NCBI GenBank assembly: GCA_903932865.1
Contig: CAIZHQ010000014.1
Coordinates: 124,001 to 188,000, forward strand
Length of the DNA stretch: 64,000 nucleotides
Source of the DNA: an uncultured Burkholderiales bacterium
GTDB lineage: Bacteria; Pseudomonadota; Gammaproteobacteria; Burkholderiales; Burkholderiaceae_C
Direction: 5' to 3'
Shown in pieces: positions 7,574-16,765 of the stretch. Made by a program: the position numbers and the translations under genes. A model generated the notes under the pieces. It was not told the DNA's origin. It saw only the letters and a list, made by a program, of their open reading frames with translations, and did not search any database. Each line of letters starts with the position of its first letter. The stretch's first letter is position 1.

Positions 7574-8503
7574 ATGCACGCTTACTACGCTGACCATTTT
7601 GTTTTGCCCTTGCCAGAAGGTCACCGCTTTCCCATGCGCAAGTACAGCCGCTTGCGTGACCGCCTCACACAAGAGTTGCCCTCCGTGCTGCTGCGCGAAG
7701 CCCCGGCCGCGAGCGACGGTGAGCTGGCGCTGGTGCACACCCCGGCTTACATCCAGGGCGTTGCCACCGGCAGCCTGGATGCGGCTTTGCAGCGCGAGAT
7801 CGGTTTCCCTTGGAGCACCGCCATGGCCGAGCGGGCCCGCCGCTCGGTGGGTGCCACAGTGGCCGCCGCCCGGGTTGCCTTGTCCGACGGGGTGGCGGGT
7901 AACTTGGCCGGGGGCACGCACCACGCTTATGCGCACAAAGGTGGGGGCTTTTGTGTGTTCAATGACATTGCAGTGACGGCACGCCTGATGCAGGCCGAGA
8001 CTTGGCGGCATCACCGGCGGCCCTTGAACGTCGCGGTGATCGACTTGGATGTGCACCAGGGCAATGGCACCGCGCACATTTTTGCCCGTGACCCGAGTGT
8101 CTTCACGCTCTCGTTGCATGGCGAAAAGAACTTTCCCTTTCGCAAGGAGCCCAGCGACCTGGACGTGGGCCTGCCCGACGGTTGCACCGATGAGCCTTAT
8201 TTGGCCGCTTTGCACCATGCGTTGCAGAGCCTGCAAGACCGGTTTGATCCGCAACTGGTGATTTACCTGGCTGGAGCCGACCCGCACGAGGGCGATCGGC
8301 TGGGGCGGCTCAAGTTAACCGCCGATGGCATGCAGGCCCGAGATCGGGTGGTGATGGACTGGGCCTGGCAGCGCAGGCTGCCGGTGGTGCTGTGCATGGG
8401 CGGGGGCTACGGTCACGACATCGAGACCACGGTGCAGGTGCAAATGCAGACCTGGGATGTGGCCTTGGGCTATTGGCAACGCTGGCACAATCTCGGGCGA
8501 TGA
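7574..8503 (+). CDS. Histone-deacetylase-superfamily zinc amidohydrolase
   Basis: A 309-residue member of the arginase/deacetylase fold that removes acetyl groups from an unknown small molecule or lysine. Visible active-site parts: the general-base histidine pair in GGTHHAY (about residues 114-120), zinc ligands in DLDVHQGNG (Asp and His near residues 157-159) and in GADPHEGD, and the Gly-rich GGGYG carrying the transition-state tyrosine. The short size and compact N-terminus match bacterial class IV-like HDACs rather than the longer class II paralogue at 44532-45656. ATG overlap with the next gene (ATGA at 8500) suggests co-transcription with the thioesterase and nitroreductase. The substrate cannot be told. 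Confidence 0.9.
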   Translation: MHAYYADHFVLPLPEGHRFPMRKYSRLRDRLTQELPSVLLREAPAASDGELALVHTPAYIQGVATGSLDAALQREIGFPWSTAMAERARRSVGATVAAARVALSDGVAGNLAGGTHHAYAHKGGGFCVFNDIAVTARLMQAETWRHHRRPLNVAVIDLDVHQGNGTAHIFARDPSVFTLSLHGEKNFPFRKEPSDLDVGLPDGCTDEPYLAALHHALQSLQDRFDPQLVIYLAGADPHEGDRLGRLKLTADGMQARDRVVMDWAWQRRLPVVLCMGGGYGHDIETTVQVQMQTWDVALGYWQRWHNLGR

Positions 8504-8952
8504 ACACGCCAGTTTCAACCATCACCAAGCCCCAAGCCGACGCACGCAGCAGCTACAAGGCGTTTCGCCCGATCAGCACCCGCTGGATGGACAACGACGT
8601 GTACGGCCATGTGAACAATGTGGTGTATTACAGCTGGTTCGACACCGCTGTGAACGCCACCCTGATCGAGCAGGGTGTGCTGGACATCCATGCGGGCAGC
8701 ACCATCGGCCTGGTGGTGGAAACCCAGTGTTTTTATTTCGCACCCTTGGCCTTTCCGCAAACCATCGACGCGGGCATCCGAGTGGCCAAGCTGGGCACGT
8801 CCAGTGTGCGCTACGAGGTGGGCCTGTTCGCGCAAGGCGAGGACCTCACCGCCGCCCGGGGCCACTTTGTGCATGTGTACGTGGACCGCGAAACCCGCCG
8901 CCCTGTGCCTTTGCCGCTCGAACTCAAACTATTTTTGGAGACATTGACATGA
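8500..8952 (+). CDS. Acyl-CoA thioesterase, 4-hydroxybenzoyl-CoA thioesterase (hotdog) family
   Basis: A 150-residue single-hotdog protein that probably hydrolyses an acyl-CoA thioester in the cytoplasm. The signature RWMDNDVYGHVNN (residues about 27-39) contains the conserved aspartate and the helix-capping HVNN of the YbgC/FadM-type 4HBT family, followed by YYSWFDTAVN. ATG 8500 overlaps the stop of the deacetylase by 4 bases and the gene overlaps the nitroreductase start by 4 bases, so all three are translationally coupled. A longer reading upstream lies inside the deacetylase gene and is rejected. The natural acyl group is unknown. Confidence 0.88.
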   Translation: MNTPVSTITKPQADARSSYKAFRPISTRWMDNDVYGHVNNVVYYSWFDTAVNATLIEQGVLDIHAGSTIGLVVETQCFYFAPLAFPQTIDAGIRVAKLGTSSVRYEVGLFAQGEDLTAARGHFVHVYVDRETRRPVPLPLELKLFLETLT

Positions 8953-9686
8953 GCATTTTGGACATCGGATCCCAAGTCAGCACCCGCGTGCACGACGCCT
9001 CCAGCGTGGACGCCGCCATCCTCAGCCGCTTTTCAGCCCGCGCTTTTTTGCAAAAACCGGTGGACCGCGCCGTCTTGCAAGAGGTGCTGGGCATCGCCGC
9101 CCGCTCGCCCAGTGGCACCAACACCCAGCCCTGGAAGGTGTATGTGCTGCAAGGCGCCAAACGCGACGAGCTGGTGGCCAAGACCTGTGCCGCGCACGAC
9201 GCCATCAGCGCCAACCCCGCATTGGCTGCGGACTACGCCGAGGCCTACGATTACTACCCCGAAAAATGGGTCAGCCCCTACATCGACCGACGCCGCGAGT
9301 GCGGTTTTGGTCTGTATGGCGTGCTGGGCATTGGCAAGGGCGACAAAGCTTTGATGCACGCCCAGCACCAAAAGAATTTCCGCTTTTTTGACGCGCCCGT
9401 GGGTTTGATTTTCACCATCGACAAAGTCATGGGCCGGGGCAGCTTGCTGGACTACGGCATGTTCTTGCAAAGCATCATGGTGGCCGCCCGATCGCGGGGC
9501 CTGCACACCTGCCCACAAGCGGCCTGGAACGGTTTTTCCAAAATCATCTTGCCGCTGGTCGGCGCGGGTGAGAACGAAATGGTGGTCTGCGGCATGTCGC
9601 TGGGCTATGCCGATGAGTCAGCGCTGGTTAACACCTTCCAGACCACAAGGGTGCCGGCGCAAGATTTCACCCACTGGGTGGACTGA
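8949..9686 (+). CDS. Nitroreductase-family FMN oxidoreductase
   Basis: A 245-residue flavoprotein of the nitroreductase superfamily, using NAD(P)H and FMN to reduce nitro groups, quinones or another acceptor. Support: ILSRFSARAF near residue 20, the phosphate-binding SPSGTNTQPW near residue 55, and a C-terminal part with CGMSLGYAD that fits the family's FMN-contacting end. The ATG overlaps the thioesterase stop (ATGA at 8949). It closes the overlapping trio, and the fused permease gene starts 40 bases later. The physiological substrate is not evident; the link to the transporter is by position only. Confidence 0.88.
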   Translation: MSILDIGSQVSTRVHDASSVDAAILSRFSARAFLQKPVDRAVLQEVLGIAARSPSGTNTQPWKVYVLQGAKRDELVAKTCAAHDAISANPALAADYAEAYDYYPEKWVSPYIDRRRECGFGLYGVLGIGKGDKALMHAQHQKNFRFFDAPVGLIFTIDKVMGRGSLLDYGMFLQSIMVAARSRGLHTCPQAAWNGFSKIILPLVGAGENEMVVCGMSLGYADESALVNTFQTTRVPAQDFTHWVD

Positions 9687-9726
9687 CTTTTTATCTAAAC
9701 GCGCTTTTTAAAGACAAGGGCCTGAA

Positions 9727-11598
9727 TTGGGATTCGAAGCACTGGCGCTGCAGCTGCTCAATGGCCTGAGCCACGCCACCACTTTGTTCTTGATGGCCTC
9801 TGGGCTGACGCTGATTTTTGGCGTCACCCGGATCGTCAACTTCGCGCATGGCAGCTTTTTCATGCTGGGCGCTTTGTGGTCAGCGCACGCGCTGACCCAT
9901 TGGTGGCCCGACATGGCGGGCACTGCTTGGGGCTATGGCGCGGTCATTTTGATGGGCGCTTGCGTGGCCGCTTTGCTGGGTGCGGTGACCGAAGTTTTGT
10001 TGCTCAAGCGCATGCGCCACGCGCCGCAGCTCTACCAACTGGTGGCCACCTTTGGTTTGACGCTGGCGCTGCACGACGCGATGCGCTGGTTCTTCGGGCC
10101 GGAAGAGGTCTTTGCGCCGCGCTTTCCGGGCCTCAAGGGTGCGATCCAGCTGGGCGAGTCGTACTTTCCGACCTGGCAATTGTTCACGCTGGTGCTCGGG
10201 CCGCTGGTCTGGCTGGGTTTGCACTTGCTGCTGACGCGAACACTGTGGGGCCAGCGCGTCAAAGCCGCCACCCAAGACCGCGAGATGCTGAGCGCCCTGG
10301 GTGTGAACCCCGCACCGCTGATGTTGGGTGTGGTCATGCTGGGCTGCGGCCTGGCGGGACTGGCTGGGGCGCTGCAATTGCCGCGCGAGCCGGCGCACTT
10401 GCAAATGGATATGAACGTAGTGGTGGAGACCTTTGTGGTGGTGGTCACCGGGGGCCTGGGCAGCATCGGCGGGGCGTTTGCAGCGGCGGTGCTGATCGGC
10501 GTGATCCACGCGTTGGGTCTGAGCTTATTCCCGCAAGCGACTTTGGTGCTGGTGTTTTTGACCATGGCGGTGGTGCTGGTTTGGCGGCCTCAGGGCTTGG
10601 CGGGCTCAGGGGTGCGTGGGGAGTCGCGCGAAAGCGTGCCGGTGTTTGCGCTGTGGCCTTTGAGCCTGCTAGGCCGGATCATCTTTGTGGCGACTTCTGT
10701 CGGTTTGACCCTGGTGGCTTGGGGTCAGGGCGATTACGGCCGCAGCCTGGCTGAGGACGTGATGGTGATGATGCTGTTTGGCCTGAGCCTGCAGTGGATG
10801 ATGGCTTTGGGCGGCCTGGTCAGTTTCGGCCATGCGGCGTTTTTTGCACTCGGTGCTTACGGCACGGCGCTGGCGCACTTGCACTCGGGTATGGGCCTGG
10901 TCACGGCATTGGCGACCGGCATGGCGCTGGCGCTGGCAGTGGCGCTGGTGTTTGGGGTCTTGGTGGTGCGCAGCAGCGGCGTCTACCTGGCCATGCTGTC
11001 GCTGTCGCTGGCGCAAATGATTTGGGCTGGGGCCACGCAATGGGTGGGCTTGACGGGTGGTGACAACGGTCTGATCGGTCTGCGCTTGATCACACCGGAG
11101 TCGCATGCCTTGTGGGACGCGGCGCTTTGCGGCTTCGTGCTTCTGGCCTTGGCAGGCATGGCCCGGGTGGCGCGGTCCAGCAGGGGCGCGGCATTGCAGG
11201 CTTTGCGCGATGCGCCGCTGCGTGCGGCGGCCAGTGGCTTGCCGGTGCAGGCGCTGCGTTTCCAGGTGTTTGTGGGCAGCGCCACATTGGCGGGCCTGGC
11301 CGGTGGTTTGTGGGCCGCCTTCAAAGGCGCGGTGTTCCCCTCGGTGGCTTCGGTGGCCATGTCGGTGGACGCTTTGTTGGTGATTTTGCTGGGCGGGGTG
11401 CACCAACTGTGGGGTTCGGCTGTGGGCAGTGTGCTGCTGGTGTGGGGCGGGGCCGAGCTGGGGCAGGGTCTGGACTATTGGCGCGGTGTCTTGGGCTTGG
11501 TCATCATGTTGGTGATGGTCTTGGCCCCTGCAGGTGTGCTGGGTGGGCTGCAGCTTTTGTGGCAGCGGCTGCGCCCTGGTAAGGCATACACCGCATGA
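9727..11598 (+). CDS. Branched-chain amino acid-type ABC transporter permease, natural LivH-LivM fusion
   Basis: A 623-residue inner-membrane protein made of two permeases normally encoded separately. Residues about 1-290 are LivH-like (ATTLFLMASGLTLIFGVTRI, TFGLTLALHDAMRW, VTGGLGSIGGAFAAA); residues about 310-623 are LivM-like (LSLQWMMALGGLVSFGHAAF, YLAMLSLSLAQMIWA, RDAPLRAAASGLP). Each half carries the cytoplasmic coupling region that docks on the ATPases. The start is TTG 9727, with AAGGG about 7 bases upstream; there is no ATG until residue 23, inside the first helix. LivG follows with a 4-base overlap. No substrate-binding protein lies next to it, so the substrate is unknown. Confidence 0.9.
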   Translation: MGFEALALQLLNGLSHATTLFLMASGLTLIFGVTRIVNFAHGSFFMLGALWSAHALTHWWPDMAGTAWGYGAVILMGACVAALLGAVTEVLLLKRMRHAPQLYQLVATFGLTLALHDAMRWFFGPEEVFAPRFPGLKGAIQLGESYFPTWQLFTLVLGPLVWLGLHLLLTRTLWGQRVKAATQDREMLSALGVNPAPLMLGVVMLGCGLAGLAGALQLPREPAHLQMDMNVVVETFVVVVTGGLGSIGGAFAAAVLIGVIHALGLSLFPQATLVLVFLTMAVVLVWRPQGLAGSGVRGESRESVPVFALWPLSLLGRIIFVATSVGLTLVAWGQGDYGRSLAEDVMVMMLFGLSLQWMMALGGLVSFGHAAFFALGAYGTALAHLHSGMGLVTALATGMALALAVALVFGVLVVRSSGVYLAMLSLSLAQMIWAGATQWVGLTGGDNGLIGLRLITPESHALWDAALCGFVLLALAGMARVARSSRGAALQALRDAPLRAAASGLPVQALRFQVFVGSATLAGLAGGLWAAFKGAVFPSVASVAMSVDALLVILLGGVHQLWGSAVGSVLLVWGGAELGQGLDYWRGVLGLVIMLVMVLAPAGVLGGLQLLWQRLRPGKAYTA

Positions 11599-12398
11599 GC
11601 GTCAAGAGCCCTTTGGCGTTGCAAGTGCAAGGCCTCGTCAAACATTTTGACGGTGTGCGAGCGCTGGATGGCGTGGACTTTGAGGTACCTGCGGGCCAGT
11701 GCGTGGCCCTGATCGGTCCCAATGGCGCTGGCAAGTCGACCTGCTTTGCCTGTTTGGCAGGCCAGCAAGTGCCCACGGCGGGCCAAGTGCTGTGGCAAGG
11801 CCAATCGCTTTTGGGCAAGCCACCCGCCGAGCGCCAGCGCTTGGGCGTGGCGCGCACCTTTCAGGTGGCACAAACCTTTGAAGCCCTCACGGTGTTGCAA
11901 AACATTCAGCTGGTGCTGCGCGGTGCTGCGCCACTGGCTTGGTGGGACCGGCTGGACCACCGCCAACCCGAGCGCGCTTTGCAGTTGGCTGTGCAAGCCG
12001 GCTTGCAGGATCAGGCGCTCGCGACCGTGGCCGACTTGCCCTATGGCGCCAAAAAGCGCCTTGAGCTGGCGATGGCTCTCGCAGGCTTGCCCGGGCCGGG
12101 TGCCGAGCATGGGCCGTCCTTGCTGCTGCTGGACGAACCCGCCGCCGGGCTGGCCTTGGCCGAGCGGGCCGACATGATGGCGCTGGTGCGCCAGGTGGCT
12201 TCGCAAGGCGTGACGGTGCTCTACACCGAGCACAACATGGACGCCGTGTTCGGCGTGGCAGACCGCGTGTTGGTGCTGATGCAAGGCCGCTTGGTGGCCG
12301 ACGGCCTTCCCGAAGCGGTGGCGCAAGACCCGCAGGTGCGCGAGCGCTACCTGGGTCAAGAGTTCGACATGAAAGGCCTGCTCGATGCTCTTCGTTGA
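11595..12398 (+). CDS. ABC transporter ATP-binding protein, LivG type
   Basis: A 267-residue ATPase expected to power the adjacent fused permease from the cytoplasmic side. Walker A is GPNGAGKST (near residue 39), the Q-loop region reads GVARTFQ, Walker B is LLLLDEPAAGLA, and the switch histidine is in YTEHNMD. The signature region is LPYGAKKRLELAMAL, in place of the common LSYGQQRRLE, a small departure. The C-terminal extension ending YLGQEFDMKGL is typical of LivG. ATG overlaps the permease stop by 4 bases and the LivF start lies 14 bases inside its own 3' end. Confidence 0.93.
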   Translation: MSVKSPLALQVQGLVKHFDGVRALDGVDFEVPAGQCVALIGPNGAGKSTCFACLAGQQVPTAGQVLWQGQSLLGKPPAERQRLGVARTFQVAQTFEALTVLQNIQLVLRGAAPLAWWDRLDHRQPERALQLAVQAGLQDQALATVADLPYGAKKRLELAMALAGLPGPGAEHGPSLLLLDEPAAGLALAERADMMALVRQVASQGVTVLYTEHNMDAVFGVADRVLVLMQGRLVADGLPEAVAQDPQVRERYLGQEFDMKGLLDALR

Positions 12399-13041
12399 AG
12401 GTCTGAACGCCTGGTATGGCCAAGCCCAGGTCTTGTTTGATGTCAACTTGTCGGTGGGCAAGGGCGAGCTGGTCGTCATTCAAGGCTTGAACGGCGCGGG
12501 CAAATCCACCTTGTTGCAAAGCTTGATCGGCATCGGCCCACGTGCTCAAGGCCGAATCGAATGGCAAGATCTGCCCATTCAGGACTGGCCCGCGCACCGC
12601 CGCGCCCGTGCCGGTTTGGGCTTTGTGGCCGAGGACCGGCGTTTGTTCACGGGTTTGTCGGTGAAAGAGAACCTGTGGATTGCGGCCCAAGCCCAGCCGG
12701 TTTCGATCGGGCAAGACACGCCCGTCCAGCGCTGCGACCGCATCCTGTCCTTGTTCCCGCAGCTGCAAGCCATGCTTGACCGCCCCGCCAGCCAGATGAG
12801 CGGTGGCGAGCAGCAAATGCTTGCGCTGGCCCGCACCCTGATGACGGGCCCGCGCCTGTTGCTGCTGGACGAACCTTGCGAGGGCATTGCCCCGGTGTTG
12901 GTGGCTGCGATGCGCGATGCCCTGCTGCAACTGGCCCGCGAAGGTGTGGCCATGCTGGTGGCTGAGCAAAACAACATCCTGGCCCGGCATGCACAGCGGG
13001 TTTTGGTGCTGACCAGCGGGCGCATGCAAACGGTGGTCTGA
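12385..13041 (+). CDS. ABC transporter ATP-binding protein, LivF type
   Basis: A 218-residue ATPase, the second of the pair serving the fused permease. It is at the short end for LivF (usually about 230-240). Motifs: GLNGAGKST (Walker A), [20 protein letters not shown] in the LivF-typical Q-loop region, [14 protein letters not shown] (signature), [12 protein letters not shown] (Walker B) and VAEQNN (switch). The ATG at 12385 overlaps the LivG gene by 14 bases. It is the last gene of the run that begins at 7574; pncB follows after 79 bases with its own ribosome-binding region. Confidence 0.93.
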   Translation: MLFVEGLNAWYGQAQVLFDVNLSVGKGELVVIQGLNGAGKSTLLQSLIGIGPRAQGRIEWQDLPIQDWPAHRRARAGLGFVAEDRRLFTGLSVKENLWIAAQAQPVSIGQDTPVQRCDRILSLFPQLQAMLDRPASQMSGGEQQMLALARTLMTGPRLLLLDEPCEGIAPVLVAAMRDALLQLAREGVAMLVAEQNNILARHAQRVLVLTSGRMQTVV

Positions 13042-13120
13042 ACCCGACGACGCGGCGGCAAGGCATCCCTTACACTGCCCGACAAGCACGAGTGGTCCTA
13101 GCCACCAGAGACAACACACC

Positions 13121-14305
13121 ATGATCATCACCAGCCTGCTCGACACCGACCTGTACAAATTCACCATGATGCAGGTCGTGCTGCACCAGTTTCCGGGCGC
13201 GCAGGTCGAATACAAGTTCAAGTGCCGCAACCCCGGCCTGCCCTTGGCGCCTTATGTCGAAGAGATTCGCCAAGAGGTTCGGTCTCTGTGCAGCCTGAGC
13301 TTCAAGGAAACCGAACTGCAGTACCTGCGTTCGCTGCGGTTCATCAAAAGCGATTTCGTGGATTTTTTGGGCTTGTTCAAGCTCAACGAAAAATGCATCC
13401 AGGTCACAGCGCTGCCCTCCGGTGAGATCGACATCACCATTCAAGGGCCCTGGCTGCACACGATTCTTTTTGAGATCCCGGTGCTGGCCATCGTCAACGA
13501 GGTGTTCTTTCGCAACACCCAAAAGGTGCCTGACCTGATGGAAGGACGCAGGCGGCTGGACACCAAGATTGCGCAGCTCAAAGCACCTGATCTTGAAACG
13601 CTCAAAATTGCGGACTACGGCACACGCCGCCGTTTTTCACGCGCATGGCATGAAGAGGTGCTGCGTGTCTTATCTGCTCGTCTGGGCACCGGGCCGAGTG
13701 GTCAGTTGGCCGGCACCAGCAATGTCTATTACGCCTATGTGCTGGGGTTGACCCCACTGGGAACCATGGCGCATGAGTATTTGCAAGCGGCGCAGGCCTT
13801 GGGGCCCAGACTGCGCGACAGCCAGATTTTTGCTTTCGAGTCTTGGGCCAAAGAGTACCGGGGCGACCTGGGCATTGCACTGAGTGATGTGTACGGTTTC
13901 AATGCCTTCCTGCGTGACTTCGATCTGTATTTTTGCAAGTTGTTTGACGGCGCTCGCCACGACAGCGGTGATCCGTTCAGCTGGGGTGAGCGCATGATCG
14001 CGCACTACCAGTTGAACCGTGTGGACCCGAAAACCAAGACGCTGATTTACAGCGATGGTTTGACGATTCCCCGCACCATCGCCTTGTTCGAGCAATTCAG
14101 GGGCCGTTGCCAGCTGGCCTTTGGTGTGGGCACCAACCTGACCAACGATCTCGGTTACGAACCGCTGCAAATTGTCATCAAAATGACGCGCTGCAATGGG
14201 CAGCCTGTGGCCAAGTTGTCGGATTCCCCTGGCAAGGGCATGTGCGATGACGAGAAGTATTTGGCGTATTTGCGCCAGGTTTTTGAAATTGCCCCGGGCG
14301 GCTGA
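13121..14305 (+). CDS. pncB: Nicotinate phosphoribosyltransferase
   Basis: This enzyme joins nicotinate and PRPP to give nicotinate mononucleotide, the entry step of NAD salvage, in the cytoplasm. The 394-residue length fits bacterial PncB (about 400). Support: [19 protein letters not shown] at the N-terminus; [15 protein letters not shown] with the histidine that becomes phosphorylated in the Salmonella enzyme; [18 protein letters not shown]; and the phosphate-binding GVGTNLTND near the C-terminus. It starts 79 bases after livF and is followed by an antiporter gene after 52 bases; nothing suggests a functional link with either. Confidence 0.96.
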   Translation: MIITSLLDTDLYKFTMMQVVLHQFPGAQVEYKFKCRNPGLPLAPYVEEIRQEVRSLCSLSFKETELQYLRSLRFIKSDFVDFLGLFKLNEKCIQVTALPSGEIDITIQGPWLHTILFEIPVLAIVNEVFFRNTQKVPDLMEGRRRLDTKIAQLKAPDLETLKIADYGTRRRFSRAWHEEVLRVLSARLGTGPSGQLAGTSNVYYAYVLGLTPLGTMAHEYLQAAQALGPRLRDSQIFAFESWAKEYRGDLGIALSDVYGFNAFLRDFDLYFCKLFDGARHDSGDPFSWGERMIAHYQLNRVDPKTKTLIYSDGLTIPRTIALFEQFRGRCQLAFGVGTNLTNDLGYEPLQIVIKMTRCNGQPVAKLSDSPGKGMCDDEKYLAYLRQVFEIAPGG

Positions 14306-14357
14306 AAAGGCTCGGGCACACCGCTAACATACGGCACTGTTTATAAGGAGTTGTTTC

Positions 14358-15779
14358 ATGACACGATGGGGTATGCGGTGGACCGCCTGGTTGGCTTTGC
14401 CGATGTTGCTGGGCACGTCCGGTGGGGCTTGGGCTGCCGATTTTGACGGCGCTCAGCTGTCGGCGATCTGGGGCGTGCCTTTCGCGGGCCTATTGCTGTC
14501 CATTGCTTTGATGCCTTTGTTGGTGCCTCACTTCTGGCATCACCATTACGGCAAAGTGGCCGCCGCTTGGGGCTTGGCTTTCTTGGTGCCTTTCGCTGGG
14601 GTGTTCGGTCCTGCGGCCGCTGGGGCCAACACGGTGCATGCCTTGTTTGCAGAATACATCCCCTTCATCATCTTGCTGACGGCTTTGTTCACCGTGTCGG
14701 GGGGCATTTACATTCGGGGCAACTTGCATGGGAGTCCGGGGCTGAACACGGCCATTTTGGCCATCGGTGCCGTGTTGGCCAGCTTCATGGGCACCACCGG
14801 AGCCTCCATGTTGTTGATTCGCCCCTTGATCCGGGCCAACGACAACCGCAAGCATGTGGCGCATGTGGTGGTGTTTTTCATCTTCATCGTCTCCAACGCG
14901 GGCGGCTCCTTGACGCCACTCGGCGATCCACCCCTGTTCCTGGGCTTCTTGAAGGGTGTGGATTTCTTCTGGACCCTCAAAGCCATCTTCCCTGAAACCT
15001 TGTTCCTAGTGGGCAGCTTGTTGGCCATTTTCTTTGTGCTGGACTCTTGGTACCACCGCCGAGAAGATCTGATGCCGCGAGACCCGACACCGGATTCCAA
15101 AGGCATTGGTTTTGACGGTGCCATCAATTTCTGGCTCTTGGCCGCCGTTGTGTGCTTGGTGTTGATGAGCGGGCTCTGGAAATCGCCGGTGACTTTCAAC
15201 ATCTACGGCACCGACGTGGGCTTGCCTGGTGTTGTGCGTGATATGGGGTTGCTGGCGGTGACCTTTTTGTCGCTCAAAATCACACCCGCCCAAGTCCACG
15301 CCGACAACCAGTTCGGTTGGGGCCCTATGGCCGAGGTGGCCAAGTTGTTCGCGGGAATTTTCCTGACCATCATTCCGGTCATCGCCATGCTCAAGGCCGG
15401 TGTCAATGGCCCGTTTGGCGCGGTCGTCCAAGCCGTCACCAAGCCTGACGGCAGTCCCGACGTGATGATGTACTTCTGGATCACGGGCGCATTGAGTTCT
15501 TTCCTCGACAACGCACCCACTTATTTGGTGTTCTTCAACACAGCAGGCGGTGACCCCCAGGTCTTGATGACCACCTTGGCCCCGACTTTGGCCGCCATCT
15601 CAGCGGGTGCGGTGTTCATGGGCGCCAACAGTTACATCGGCAATGCGCCCAACCTGATGGTCAAAGCCATTGCCGAAGACCGTGGCGTGAAGATGCCCAG
15701 CTTCTTTGGCTACATGTTGTGGTCGGGCGCTGTCCTGATTCCTTTGTTCGTCATCATGAGTTTTATCTGGTTCCAATGA
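14358..15779 (+). CDS. Sodium:proton antiporter, NhaD/citrate-transporter (ion transporter superfamily) type
   Basis: A 473-residue inner-membrane protein with about 12 helices. It begins with a cleavable-looking segment (MLLGTSGGAWA, around residue 27) as NhaD-type antiporters do. Characteristic stretches are FMGTTGASMLLIRP, SNAGGSLTPLGDPPLFLGF and SSFLDNAPTYLVFFN, the conserved ion-binding hairpin regions of this superfamily. It probably exchanges Na+ for H+ at the cytoplasmic membrane. An AAGGAG ribosome-binding site precedes the ATG at 14358. The following dehydrogenase gene overlaps its stop codon. A citrate or dicarboxylate transporter role cannot be excluded from sequence alone. Confidence 0.88.
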   Translation: MTRWGMRWTAWLALPMLLGTSGGAWAADFDGAQLSAIWGVPFAGLLLSIALMPLLVPHFWHHHYGKVAAAWGLAFLVPFAGVFGPAAAGANTVHALFAEYIPFIILLTALFTVSGGIYIRGNLHGSPGLNTAILAIGAVLASFMGTTGASMLLIRPLIRANDNRKHVAHVVVFFIFIVSNAGGSLTPLGDPPLFLGFLKGVDFFWTLKAIFPETLFLVGSLLAIFFVLDSWYHRREDLMPRDPTPDSKGIGFDGAINFWLLAAVVCLVLMSGLWKSPVTFNIYGTDVGLPGVVRDMGLLAVTFLSLKITPAQVHADNQFGWGPMAEVAKLFAGIFLTIIPVIAMLKAGVNGPFGAVVQAVTKPDGSPDVMMYFWITGALSSFLDNAPTYLVFFNTAGGDPQVLMTTLAPTLAAISAGAVFMGANSYIGNAPNLMVKAIAEDRGVKMPSFFGYMLWSGAVLIPLFVIMSFIWFQ

Positions 15780-16765
15780 TGTCCAAACTTTCCATTTTGG
15801 TGGCGCGCGCCATCTTCCCCGAGGTCCTGCATTCTTTGGCGCAGGTGTTTGATGTCGAGAGCAACCAGGCCGATGAGGTCTGGTCTGCTGCTGAACTCAC
15901 GCGCCGCATGCAAGGCAAAGTGGGGGCCCTGACCACCGGCAGCGAACGCATCGACGCGGCGCTTTTGCAGGCCAACCCCCAGCTGCGCATCGTGGCCAAC
16001 ATGGCCGTGGGCTTCAACAACTTTGACGTGCCTGCGATGACCGCTGCCGGCGTTCAGGCCAGCAACACCCCCGACGTGCTCACCGAAACCACCGCCGACT
16101 TTGGCTTTGCGCTGCTCATGGCCACGGCCCGCCGTGTGACCGAGAGCGAGCACTATTTGCGTGCAGGTTTGTGGAAGAAGTGGAGCTACGACATGTTTGC
16201 CGGGGCCGAGGTGCATGGCTCGACCATTGGCATCATCGGTATGGGCCGCATCGGGCAGGGCATTGCCCGCCGCGCCGCACATGGCTTTGGCATGAACGTG
16301 ATCTATCACAACCGCAGCCGCCTGAGCGCCGAGCTGGAGGCCGAGTGCAAGGCCACTTACGTGTCCATGCAAGAGCTGCTGCAAAGCGCGGACCATGTAA
16401 TGCTGGTTGTGCCCTACAGCGCCGAATCGCACCACACCATCGGCGTGGCCGAGCTGGCGCAAATGAAGCCCACGGCCACTTTGGTCAATATTGCACGCGG
16501 CGGCATCGTGGACGACGCTGCCTTGGCCAAGGCCTTGGCGGCGCATCAAATTGCAGCGGCGGGTATCGACGTTTTTGAGGGCGAGCCCTCGGTGCACCCC
16601 GACTTGCTCAAGGTGCCCAACGTGGTGCTCACGCCCCACATCGCCAGCAGCACCATCAAGACCCGCATGGCCATGGCGCAGCTGGCTGCAGACAATTTGG
16701 TGGCTTACCTCACCCGTGGCCAAGCTTTGACACCGCTGAACACGGTGACGGGCCCCGCTGCATGA
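15776..16765 (+). CDS. D-2-hydroxyacid dehydrogenase (glyoxylate/hydroxypyruvate reductase-like)
   Basis: A 329-residue NAD(P)-dependent oxidoreductase probably interconverting a 2-oxoacid such as glyoxylate or hydroxypyruvate and its D-2-hydroxyacid. The dinucleotide fold is GIIGMGRIGQGIARRA near residue 149; the catalytic arginine is in VNIARGGIVDD, the glutamate in VFEGEPSVHP, and the catalytic histidine in LTPHIASSTIKTR. Two adjacent ATGs (15776, 15779) overlap the antiporter stop; I give the first. The gene overlaps rmuC by 4 bases at its end, so antiporter, dehydrogenase, rmuC and the MFS gene form one coupled run. Confidence 0.92.
   Translation: MMSKLSILVARAIFPEVLHSLAQVFDVESNQADEVWSAAELTRRMQGKVGALTTGSERIDAALLQANPQLRIVANMAVGFNNFDVPAMTAAGVQASNTPDVLTETTADFGFALLMATARRVTESEHYLRAGLWKKWSYDMFAGAEVHGSTIGIIGMGRIGQGIARRAAHGFGMNVIYHNRSRLSAELEAECKATYVSMQELLQSADHVMLVVPYSAESHHTIGVAELAQMKPTATLVNIARGGIVDDAALAKALAAHQIAAAGIDVFEGEPSVHPDLLKVPNVVLTPHIASSTIKTRMAMAQLAADNLVAYLTRGQALTPLNTVTGPAA

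Noticed and set aside
8457..8948. Upstream extension of the nitroreductase
   Set aside because: It would lie wholly inside the thioesterase gene; the ATGA overlap start at 8949 begins the real protein.
11887..13230. 447-codon minus-strand frame across livG/livF/pncB
   Set aside because: Crosses three confidently assigned genes on the other strand and has the arginine/proline-rich character of a shadow frame.
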